Shown one piece after another: positions 7,699 to 14,408 of a stretch of 16,151 nt of DNA (within the stretch, counting starts at the first letter, position 1; each line of letters starts with the position of its first letter). The position numbers were made by a program, and so were the translations under genes. The stretch comes from an uncultured Clostridia bacterium. Lineage in GTDB: Bacteria; Bacillota; Clostridia; TANB77; CAG-508. The notes under the pieces are model-generated. The model was not told the origin of the DNA and searched no databases. It saw nothing but the letters and a program-made list of their open reading frames with translations. The stretch spans positions 1-16,151 of the forward strand of contig CAKPDO010000034.1 of NCBI GenBank assembly GCA_934148985.1, in the 5' to 3' direction.

Positions 7699-8710
7699 TT
7701 ATTTTTTCTTCAATGGAAACATCCCAATTTTTAAAACCTGAACAATCCCCAAAAAACCAAACAAAGGAAATAACCTTTCTACTAATTTCGAAAAACCAAT
7801 TGGAGATATAATTACACTAGTTATACACAATATAAGCACAATTTGTGGATAATTTTTACTTTTTTGATACACATTACTTAAAAAACTATTTCCGACAGAT
7901 ATTGCTGTTGTAAATATTGCAATTAATATTATAGCACCATATATTAATTTTAACTTAGAAAATTTATTTTCCACAACATATACAAGTGGCATATCTAAAC
8001 TTTTGAAATCAACATCAACATTCATAAGCAATAAAAACTCTACCCCAGCAAGTAAAATCATTATAATACATACACCGATTGAAATAAATAAAATTTGCTT
8101 TTGGCTTTGTATATATTTTTTCAAGCTAATTAACACAGGCTCAGTTAAAATCAAATTATAGCTTGCATACAAAATTGCTTGTAAAATCCAGAATGCACTT
8201 TTATTTATCAAAATATTTGATTTATTTTCACTTATAAATTCTATATTTTTTATTCCAATAATTAATACAAATAAAATTAATATAGGAATTATTATTTCAT
8301 TAATTTTTGCGAATCCACCATTTTTGTTTTTTAAGATAAAAAAAGAAAGTATTGCTAAAATACCACTTCCAAGTATTTTATTAAAATTAAACGATTGTGC
8401 TAAATATGCTCCAAATCCTGAAATCATTATAAAAAAAGTTACACATAAAAAAACATTTATAATATTATTAATAATATTACTTAAATATATTTTTCCATCA
8501 AAAATAATATTTAAAAATTCTTTATAGTTTTCTACATTTTTATCATAAATTATTTTTAGTGTTTTATATATTGTAATTGCCATAATTATATTACACACTA
8601 CTATTCCTAAAAATCCATTTATTCCAAATCTATAAAAAAATAAATATATTTCTTGGCCAGATGCAAATCCAGCACCGAATTATTGCCCCTATTATTGCAA
8701 ATATAACCAT
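7699..8710 (-). pseudogene. YkvI-family membrane protein, frameshifted near the N terminus
   Basis: The open frame from 8598 down encodes 299 residues with about nine hydrophobic helices, but it lacks the family N terminus. Reading further upstream on minus in the neighbouring frame gives MVIFAIIGAII from an ATG at 8710. The family hallmark GAGFASGQEIYLFFYRFGI then continues in the frame of the main body. A single surplus base near 8677-8679 joins the two; removing it restores about 336 residues, close to family length. YkvI-type proteins are APC-superfamily membrane proteins related to the spore germination GerAB group; their substrate is unknown. The restored ATG sits immediately after the 3' arm of the upstream terminator, with GGGGG at 5 bp as the only ribosome-binding candidate. 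Either a real frameshift mutation or a sequencing or assembly slip could explain it. Confidence 0.8.
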
Positions 8711-8744
8711 AAAAACCCCCGTATTATTATATACGAAGGTTTTT
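8711..8744. terminator. Terminator after the gldG-like gene, touching the next start codon
   Basis: AAAAACCCCCGTAT (8711-8724) and ATACGAAGGTTTTT (8731-8744) form a 14-bp stem in RNA; on minus, two of the pairs are G-U. The loop is 6 nt. On minus it begins 10 bp after the stop of the gldG-like gene, and its final T run directly precedes the ATG of the YkvI-like gene. It has T runs on both strands. Confidence 0.85.
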
Positions 8745-8754
8745 ATTTTATGAT

Positions 8755-10269
8755 TTATTTTTTTCTTCTTCTTATTTGCCAAACAACAAATCCAAAAAAG
8801 ATTATTGCAATTGGAACTGTAAATATTATTCTAACTATATTTTGTTTTTGTTCATCAGTTGGCATAAAATCACTTGATTTTGTATAATCTTTCCTTATTG
8901 TTATATCTTCATTGTTGTCTGTTAAATACGCAATTGAGTTAAGCATAAGGTCTTTATTATTTGCTAGAAATATCATAGGATTTACTTGGCTTACTATTTG
9001 TACATCAGATACAAAATTATTATCTCCAAATATTACAAGTGTTGATTCAACTGAATTTTCACTATCTTCATCTTCATTTGATATTTTTTTAGTAAATATT
9101 GCTCCAAGTGTAAATCCTCCTTGTTCATCACCATCTTGTGAACTTGATGTATTTGATACATTAGCCCTAAAATATGATGTACTTGATGTAGTTATTATAT
9201 CTTGTTTTGTTACTCCTAAATCCTCTAATCCATCTTCATTAATATTTATTTTTGTAGCATTTAGCATAACAACATCTGTTAATTTTTTAGCTATATCTGT
9301 TGATCCTAAGTCTTCCACTATACAACTTGCATAACCTAAAGCTGTTCTACTATTATCTGTTTCATATACATATCCAGCACTAAATGGATTTACTCCATAT
9401 AGAGCCAATATTTTATTAACATTTGGTAAATCCTTTGCTTCCGCATAGTTTGAATTTAACCATAAAATCTTTCCGCCATTATTTATATATTTTGTAATTT
9501 CATTTGTTGTTAATTCATCAAAGTCTTTATTTGGTGTTGTTATAACTAATGTATCACAATCATCTGGAATTGCCCCTTTAATTAATATATCTAATGTTTG
9601 GTAATTTAATACCTCATCTTTCAAATAAGAGGATAAATAATACATTCCTCCTGAATATTCAAGAGAATAATCTGAATATCCTGACAAGAAATATACATTG
9701 GCAATTTTATCAGATGTAACATTTAAAATAGATGATGTTATTTTTTCTTCTGCTAAGTCTATTGTTTGATAGCTACTATCATAAGTATATAAATCATCTG
9801 AATATAATGTTTTTGATTTTTCACCATTTTCGATTATTATTGCTTTACTATCATTTGTAACATTATATTTCGAAGCAATATCTGTTCTTTCATTCGTATC
9901 TATTACTTCTATTTTTATTTTGTCATTTGCTTTATTGTATTGTCTTGCTAAACTTACTTGTGTTGATGAATCGTCATATCCAACAAAATACACATTTACG
10001 TCACTTTGTATATTAGCAACTCTTTCTTTACTCTCATTTGTTAATGTATATTCTTTGTTTGATGTACAATCTATTGGTGTTAATTCAAGTGATTGTACTG
10101 CTGAATTTATTAATATTACTACTGCAATAAGTATTGCAATTAAAAGTAATGTATTTGTTCCGCTAATAAGCCATCTCTTTTTTATTGTATTTATAAATCT
10201 TGTTCCTAACTTTTCTTTATTTACTGCTAGTTTATTCTTTTCTGGCTTTTTTTCTTCTTTCTCTTTCAA
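8755..10269 (-). CDS. GldG-like ABC transporter auxiliary subunit
   Basis: 504 residues. A Lys/Glu-rich cytoplasmic start and a membrane helix (about 37-55) precede a large extracytoplasmic domain of the ABC-type uncharacterised transport (GldG, PF09822-like) family. That domain contains LSGYSDYSLE, TLVITTPNKDFDELTTNEI and GGKILWLNSN. A C-terminal membrane helix (about 478-497) ends in RRRKK. In Bacteroidetes GldG works with GldA and GldF in gliding; in Firmicutes the same three-gene set is common and its cargo is unknown. The start is TTG (10267-10269) with AAGGAG 9 bp upstream; no ATG is nearby. It lies 16 bp after the permease gene. The DUF4340 gene that often follows in such operons is absent here. 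Confidence 0.88.
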   Translation of the reverse strand: MKEKEEKKPEKNKLAVNKEKLGTRFINTIKKRWLISGTNTLLLIAILIAVVILINSAVQSLELTPIDCTSNKEYTLTNESKERVANIQSDVNVYFVGYDDSSTQVSLARQYNKANDKIKIEVIDTNERTDIASKYNVTNDSKAIIIENGEKSKTLYSDDLYTYDSSYQTIDLAEEKITSSILNVTSDKIANVYFLSGYSDYSLEYSGGMYYLSSYLKDEVLNYQTLDILIKGAIPDDCDTLVITTPNKDFDELTTNEITKYINNGGKILWLNSNYAEAKDLPNVNKILALYGVNPFSAGYVYETDNSRTALGYASCIVEDLGSTDIAKKLTDVVMLNATKININEDGLEDLGVTKQDIITTSSTSYFRANVSNTSSSQDGDEQGGFTLGAIFTKKISNEDEDSENSVESTLVIFGDNNFVSDVQIVSQVNPMIFLANNKDLMLNSIAYLTDNNEDITIRKDYTKSSDFMPTDEQKQNIVRIIFTVPIAIIFFGFVVWQIRRRKK

Positions 10270-10285
10270 TTTTCTTACTCCTTTC

Positions 10286-10969
10286 CTATTTCACACTTTT
10301 TCTTCTTTGCATAATTATCATTGTAATTAAAATACAAGCTATTGTAATTGTTACAAATAATGTAACCGAACCAATATTTATTTGTCCATATAAAAAGTTT
10401 ATAAATTGGTCCATTAGTGATAAATTTGATAAACTATCTACTAAATATGGAACCCATGTTGCGGCAAATACAAATGCAAAAGTTACTATTCCCGCAATTA
10501 TTGGTGATTCTGTAAGGCTCGAAGCAAGTATTCCAAGTGATACGTATGTCATTGAAAGTAGTAAAAATCCTAATATTGTTGTTAAATATATTGGTACATC
10601 TGGCATTTCAAAGAAACATAAAATTCCAAAATACATTAATGTACATACAACTGGTATTACTATTAAAAGAAATGCTGATAAGAATTTTGCAATAACAACT
10701 CCTAACATACTAATAGGTGATGTTAATAAAAGTTGGTCTGTTCCTGATTTTCTTTCTCCAGAAAATGTCCACATTGTAAGAAGTGGAACTATAAACATTA
10801 ATCCATATAATGCTGTATAGTAAAATAAATATGTTAGATCTATACTTGATTGTCCTATTGTAGTTAAATAAAAGAAACTACTAAATGCTAGTAAAAATAT
10901 TCCTATTACTACATATCCTATTGGAGATAAGAAGTAATTTTTTAGTTCTTTTTTTATTACTGCCCCCAT
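10286..10969 (-). CDS. ABC-2 type permease (GldF-like)
   Basis: 227 residues with six hydrophobic helices, typical of a compact ABC-2 permease. The motif FSGERKSGTDQLLLTSPIS (about 69-87) is the conserved cytoplasmic segment of the GldF/NosY-like subfamily that contacts the ATPase. The start ATG overlaps the stop of the ATPase gene by one base (TAATG), and GGAGGAG upstream acts as the ribosome binding site, so translation is coupled. It forms the membrane channel with the GldG-like subunit and the ATPase. Confidence 0.92.
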   Translation of the reverse strand: MGAVIKKELKNYFLSPIGYVVIGIFLLAFSSFFYLTTIGQSSIDLTYLFYYTALYGLMFIVPLLTMWTFSGERKSGTDQLLLTSPISMLGVVIAKFLSAFLLIVIPVVCTLMYFGILCFFEMPDVPIYLTTILGFLLLSMTYVSLGILASSLTESPIIAGIVTFAFVFAATWVPYLVDSLSNLSLMDQFINFLYGQINIGSVTLFVTITIACILITMIIMQRRKSVK

Positions 10970-11913
10970 TATTTATCTCCTCCTTCTTTTATTATTTTCA
11001 TAAATGCATCTTCAAGAGTTGCTTCTGCTTTTTTCATTTCTACTATTGTTATGTTTTCTTTTGCAAATTCATTAAATATTGTTTTGTTTAAATTAACATC
11101 ATTTTCTCCAGTTATTTCATATTGCTTTGTTTTATCTTCATTTTCTTTAATTAATTTTATTTCCTTTATTCCTGCTATTTTTCCTTTTATTTCTGCTATT
11201 TTGTTTTCCTTATCTTCTACTGTTACATAAACAACATTGTTATCCGATACTTTCTTTTCTAGATTTTCGGGTGTATCTACTGCAACAATTTTTCCTTTAT
11301 TTATTATTATAACCCTATCACATATTTGGCTTACTTCTGATAAAATATGTGAACTTAATATTACTGTATGTTTTTTCCCTAGATTTTTTATTAAACTTCT
11401 AATTTCCGTAATTTGTTTTGGGTCCAAACCTACTGTTGGTTCGTCTAGTATTAATATTTTTGGGTCAGCAACTAGTGTTCCCGCTAAACTTACTCTTTGT
11501 TTTTGTCCTCTTGATAAGTTTTTTATTAATTTGTTTTGCATTTGGTCTAGCCCTGTTTCCTTTAGTACCTTTTGTACATTTTCCTTTTTAATTTTTTTGT
11601 CTACTTTTCTTAATTCTGCCATGTATGTTACAAATTCTTTTACTGTTAAATCTGTATATAATGGTACTCCCTCTGGCATATACCCAATTTCTTTCTTTGC
11701 TTTTTTTGATTTTTTTATTGTATCAAAGCCATCTACTATAATGCTTCCTTCTGTTTGTTCAATATACCCTGTTATCATGTTCATTGTTGTACTTTTTCCT
11801 GCTCCATTTGGTCCTAGAAATCCTACAACTTCTCCGTCATTTATAGTGAAGCTGATATCGTCTACGGCTACAAAGCTTCCGTATTTTTTTGTGACATTTT
11901 TTACCTCAATCAC
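10969..11913 (-). CDS. ABC transporter ATP-binding protein (GldA-like)
   Basis: 314 residues. The nucleotide-binding domain has Walker A GPNGAGKST (34-42), an IGYMPEG segment in place of the usual Q-loop, signature LSRGQKQR (133-140), Walker B ILILDEP with catalytic Glu158, and the switch His189 in SSHILSE. The C-terminal 95 residues form the regulatory extension (DUF4162-like) typical of this subfamily. It powers the GldF/GldG-type exporter encoded just downstream. The start is GTG (11911-11913) with AAGGAGG 7 bp away. It heads the three-gene operon. Confidence 0.95.
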   Translation of the reverse strand: MIEVKNVTKKYGSFVAVDDISFTINDGEVVGFLGPNGAGKSTTMNMITGYIEQTEGSIIVDGFDTIKKSKKAKKEIGYMPEGVPLYTDLTVKEFVTYMAELRKVDKKIKKENVQKVLKETGLDQMQNKLIKNLSRGQKQRVSLAGTLVADPKILILDEPTVGLDPKQITEIRSLIKNLGKKHTVILSSHILSEVSQICDRVIIINKGKIVAVDTPENLEKKVSDNNVVYVTVEDKENKIAEIKGKIAGIKEIKLIKENEDKTKQYEITGENDVNLNKTIFNEFAKENITIVEMKKAEATLEDAFMKIIKEGGDK

Positions 11914-11955
11914 GGTGGTTCCTCCTTATTCTTTTTTCTTTGATTTAACAATGGT

Positions 11956-11984
11956 ATATTATCATTTATGGGTTGGGTTGTAAA
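11956..11984 (-). promoter_or_regulatory. Promoter of the GldA/F/G-like operon
   Basis: On minus, TTTACA (11979-11984) and TAATAT (11956-11961) are spaced 17 bp, 42 bp upstream of the GTG start. Confidence 0.5.
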
Positions 11985-12039
11985 TGGTTTTCACAGAATG
12001 TTCACAATAAAGTTTGAGAGATGGTTAGGGCCAGTAACG

Positions 12040-12083
12040 CTAAAAAAGATACTCAGTTATAGTTTACCTAGTATCTTTTTTAG
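12040..12083. terminator. Terminator after the LRR surface-protein gene
   Basis: CTAAAAAAGATACT (12040-12053) and AGTATCTTTTTTAG (12070-12083) pair perfectly over 14 bp with a 16-nt loop. The A and T runs make it symmetric, so it can work on both strands. On minus it lies 54 bp after the stop of the LRR protein gene and insulates the ABC operon. Confidence 0.85.
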
Positions 12084-12137
12084 TTAATCAAATTTATATT
12101 TCATATTGTACATTACCTTATTGCTATCTACTTCATA

Positions 12138-13274
12138 TTATAAAACAAGTAAAGAAATATTATTGTTTTCACTTGAATCAATTATATTTTGTAATATGCT
12201 ACATGCTCCTGTCAACTGAACTCTACATCCTTCATTAGTAACTGCATTATAAAAAATATGTTGATAATCTGTTTCCTCTCCTGAAATCATAATACCTGTT
12301 ACATTGGCATTAATACTGATTGTACCAGTTAAATTTGAACAATTTTGAAAAGTTCTATTTAAATTAGTTACTGTTTCTGGAATAATTTGTGGTGCCGTTT
12401 TTAAAGCCGTGCAATCTGAAAAAGTTTGAGCCATGTTTTCTACTCCACTTGGAATACTTGGAGCATTAACTAATTTTGAACATCCAGCAAACGTTGTATG
12501 CATATTCCTTACACTTTTTGGAATAATTGGACTATTAATAAGATTTTTACAATTAAAAAATGTACTTGTCAAATCTACAACATTATTCGGTAAGGTCGGA
12601 ATTTCATTTATTGATTCACATCCATAGAAGAATCCTTCTAATGATTCTACTTTTGACGGTAAATTTCCAATCTTTTTTAATCCTTTAGAATTGAAGAAAG
12701 TGTACTCACCTTTCTTAAGAGTATATGGCAAATCCGGGGCATTTGTAAGAGCTTCTAAATTGTAAAATGTCATAAACATCGAACTTACCTCACTCCAGTT
12801 TTTTCCCTCATCACTGCTAATATATGTTGGTACACTGCCTTCAATTTGGCCATTTATTACCTTTCCTTTATATCCTGCTACCCAAGTTTCATTTAAACTC
12901 TTAATATCATTTAAACAATACGTTCCATCTACCAACAAAATATACTTCCACAAATCCATATTTACTACTTTTCCGTCTGTTCCAATTCCTATAACTCCGT
13001 TATTTCTTTCCTCATTCTGTTCTTTGGGTGCTTTTGCAGTTGCTTTAGCTTCTTCCCAGTCAATTCCTACATAATCAGAAATTTGTTCTTCATAATTATT
13101 TAATATATTTTTTTCTTTTTGTTGAGCAAACAATGTTTTCTCATTCGCCCTACTTGTCATATTTAAAATTCCATTTTGTCCTGTTAACATATTTATACTT
13201 ATTCCCGCTAATATTAACAAAACAATTATAGTCACTACCAAAGCAATTAGCGTTATACCTTTATTTTTCTTCAT
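12138..13274 (-). CDS. Surface protein with prepilin-like N terminus and BspA-type LRRs
   Basis: 378 residues from the ATG at 13274. N-terminal MKKNKG then ITLIALVVTIIVLLILAG resembles a type IV prepilin signal (cleavage after Gly6) but lacks the usual Glu5 of mature pilins. A charged helix (about 40-68) follows, as in pilins. Residues about 165-320 are leucine-rich repeats of the BspA (LRR_5) type. Four units with a 23-24 residue period each begin with Cys (219, 242, 265, 288, 312) and follow the pattern C-x2-L-x3-P-x-IP-x2-V-x2-L-x2-TF. BspA LRR proteins bind host or bacterial partners. The chosen start has GAGAGG 11 bp upstream. An in-frame ATG at 13361 overlaps the -35 box and cannot be in the transcript. 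No pilus assembly genes are nearby. Export and binding roles are inference. Confidence 0.85.
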   Translation of the reverse strand: MKKNKGITLIALVVTIIVLLILAGISINMLTGQNGILNMTSRANEKTLFAQQKEKNILNNYEEQISDYVGIDWEEAKATAKAPKEQNEERNNGVIGIGTDGKVVNMDLWKYILLVDGTYCLNDIKSLNETWVAGYKGKVINGQIEGSVPTYISSDEGKNWSEVSSMFMTFYNLEALTNAPDLPYTLKKGEYTFFNSKGLKKIGNLPSKVESLEGFFYGCESINEIPTLPNNVVDLTSTFFNCKNLINSPIIPKSVRNMHTTFAGCSKLVNAPSIPSGVENMAQTFSDCTALKTAPQIIPETVTNLNRTFQNCSNLTGTISINANVTGIMISGEETDYQHIFYNAVTNEGCRVQLTGACSILQNIIDSSENNNISLLVL

Positions 13275-13305
13275 ATTATCACATTCCTCTCTTTTGTGTT
13301 GTTCA

Positions 13306-13323
13306 TATCGCCAGTGGATACGA
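13306..13323. promoter_or_regulatory. Operator-like site 1 (within leader of the LRR gene)
   Basis: The 18-bp sequence TATCGCCAGTGGATACGA is repeated exactly at 13381-13398. TATC and GATA form inverted half-sites around a 7-bp centre. On minus it covers about +4 to +21 of the predicted transcript of the LRR gene, a position where a bound repressor would block elongation. Confidence 0.65.
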
Positions 13324-13332
13324 TATATTTTT

Positions 13333-13361
13333 ATTATACCGACAATCCAAATGTTTGTCAA
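13333..13361 (-). promoter_or_regulatory. Perfect-consensus promoter of the LRR surface gene
   Basis: On minus, TTGACA (13356-13361) and TATAAT (13333-13338) are exactly 17 bp apart, the full sigma-A consensus. Such a strong promoter is usually held down by a repressor; both operator-like sites flank it. Confidence 0.85.
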
Positions 13362-13379
13362 TAATTTTGTCTTATTTTT

Positions 13380-13398
13380 GTATCGCCAGTGGATACGA
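13380..13398. promoter_or_regulatory. Operator-like site 2 (upstream of the XRE gene)
   Basis: This is a second exact copy of the 18-bp site, in direct orientation 75 bp from the first. With the flanking G it forms GTATC, a 7-bp centre, then GATAC. It lies 19 bp beyond the -35 of the LRR gene promoter and abuts the expected -35 region of the divergent XRE gene (TATAAA at 13422-13427 is its best -10, with a poor -35). This fits autoregulation plus repression of the LRR gene. Confidence 0.65.
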
Positions 13399-13459
13399 AT
13401 AGTTAAAATAATTGTTTACAATATAAATAAAAAAAATTTATAGAAAAGGAACGAATACA

Positions 13460-13735
13460 ATGTATCAATCTAGTAAATATAATGAACACTTAAATGTTAC
13501 AGGAAATAAAATTAAAGAATTACGTTTAAAAAATAATTTGTCTTTATCTGAATTATCAACTAAATTAGCTCTTATAGGTATTGATATTTCTAAGCCATCA
13601 CTTCATAAATTAGAAACAGGAAATCGCATTTTAAAAGATTATGAATTATTTGGTTTGTCTGTTATCTTTGGTGTGCCCGTAGAAGAATTTTTATCTGATT
13701 TTTTAAATAATTTAAAAGATGAACATATTGTCTAA
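13460..13735 (+). CDS. XRE-family transcriptional regulator
   Basis: 91 residues. A helix-turn-helix domain of the Cro/CI type spans about 14-72: GNKIKELRLKNNLSLSELSTKL, then ISKPSLHKLETGNR as recognition region, then a further helix. No sensor or dimerisation domain follows, so it is probably a simple DNA-binding repressor. The ATG has AAAGGAA 9 bp upstream. It is divergent from the LRR surface gene, with two identical operator-like sites in the 185-bp gap, which suggests that it controls both itself and that gene (inference). Confidence 0.85.
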   Translation: MYQSSKYNEHLNVTGNKIKELRLKNNLSLSELSTKLALIGIDISKPSLHKLETGNRILKDYELFGLSVIFGVPVEEFLSDFLNNLKDEHIV

Positions 13736-13796
13736 TTTTATTAAGGAATTTCTTAGTAAGAGTTATATCACATATTAGTACAATTTGCAATACCAA

Positions 13797-13842
13797 TATA
13801 AGGAAAAACTTATTTTTTTATAAATTTAAGCTTTTCCTTATA
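13797..13842 (+). terminator. Hairpin after the first XRE gene (likely terminator)
   Basis: TATAAGGAAAA (13797-13807) pairs with TTTTCCTTATA (13832-13842) over 11 bp, with a possible inner CTTA/TAAG pairing. A short CTTTTG tail follows rather than a clean T run, so termination may be partial and allow reading into the second XRE gene. Confidence 0.55.
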
Positions 13843-13863
13843 CTTTTGTGCCTCCTCTTATTA

Positions 13864-13869
13864 TATAAT
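13864..13869 (+). promoter_or_regulatory. -10 box candidate for the second XRE gene
   Basis: A perfect TATAAT lies 23 bp upstream of the start codon, but the hexamer 17 bp upstream (TACTTT) is a poor -35. The gene may use this alone or depend on readthrough. Confidence 0.3.
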
Positions 13870-13892
13870 TTTTTAGGAAAAGAGGTGATATT

Positions 13893-14129
13893 ATGCAACT
13901 TTCAGACGCAACAAGAAAAAGAATTCGTCAATTGTTAAAAGAAAATAATATGAAACTAGGAACCTTAGCTAATGCTGCTGGAATATCATTACCAACAATA
14001 TCTGATTTTATGAAAAATGATACTAAGCATTTAAGAATGGACACGATGTTACATATTTGTGAGGGATTTAATATAACATTAGTAGATTTTTTTTCGGACC
14101 CAATTTTTACAGATGTTTATGCTGAATAG
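13893..14129 (+). CDS. Small XRE-family helix-turn-helix protein
   Basis: 78 residues, consisting of a single helix-turn-helix: IRQLLKENNMKLGTLANAAGIS, recognition helix LPTISDFMKN, then MDTMLHICEGFNITLVDFFSDP. The layout matches short Cro/CI-like regulators (HTH_26/YozG type), often autoregulators or antitoxin-like proteins. AAGAGGTG lies 5 bp before the ATG. It shares little sequence with the first XRE protein, and no toxin gene is adjacent, so a toxin-antitoxin role is not supported. Its target is unknown. Confidence 0.8.
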   Translation: MQLSDATRKRIRQLLKENNMKLGTLANAAGISLPTISDFMKNDTKHLRMDTMLHICEGFNITLVDFFSDPIFTDVYAE

Positions 14130-14168
14130 TTTTACATTGCAAATTTTCTACTTTTTTGTATTTTTTTA

Positions 14169-14197
14169 TTGACAACACTTAATTTTTATGTTATTAT
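14169..14197 (+). promoter_or_regulatory. Promoter of tRNA-Arg
   Basis: TTGACA (14169-14174) and TATTAT (14192-14197) with 17-bp spacing, 19 bp upstream of the tRNA. Confidence 0.8.
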
Positions 14198-14216
14198 ATT
14201 TCTGTTGAATTGATAT

Positions 14217-14293
<77 letters not shown>

Positions 14294-14315
14294 TAATATT
14301 TTATATTATTGAATA

Positions 14316-14352
14316 AAAAAACATTACTAATTTAAAGTTAGTAATGTTTTTT
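14316..14352. terminator. Bidirectional terminator between tRNA-Arg and the aminopeptidase
   Basis: A 15-bp perfect stem (14316-14330 with 14338-14352) has core ACATTACTAA/TTAGTAATGT, A and T flanks and a 7-nt loop. It ends the tRNA transcript on plus and, on minus, lies 57 bp after the aminopeptidase stop. Confidence 0.88.
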
Positions 14353-14408
14353 ATTAATATATCTTTATCCACAATAAATTCCGATTTTATCTATTTCACA
14401 TTTTTTAA

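Noticed and set aside
8912..9334. Long plus-strand open frames opposite the ABC operon (also at 9920-10820 and 11237-11983)
   Set aside because: They are low-complexity Ser/Phe/Ile-rich antisense readings of clear minus-strand genes and have no ribosome binding sites or family features.
12138..13361. Longer LRR protein start at 13361
   Set aside because: The extension runs through the -35 and -10 boxes and the operator site; the prepilin-like signal should be near the N terminus, as it is from 13274.
13460..14129. Two XRE genes as a toxin-antitoxin or phage remnant
   Set aside because: No toxin-like, integrase or phage structural gene lies next to them; the divergent LRR gene with shared operators explains the first one better.
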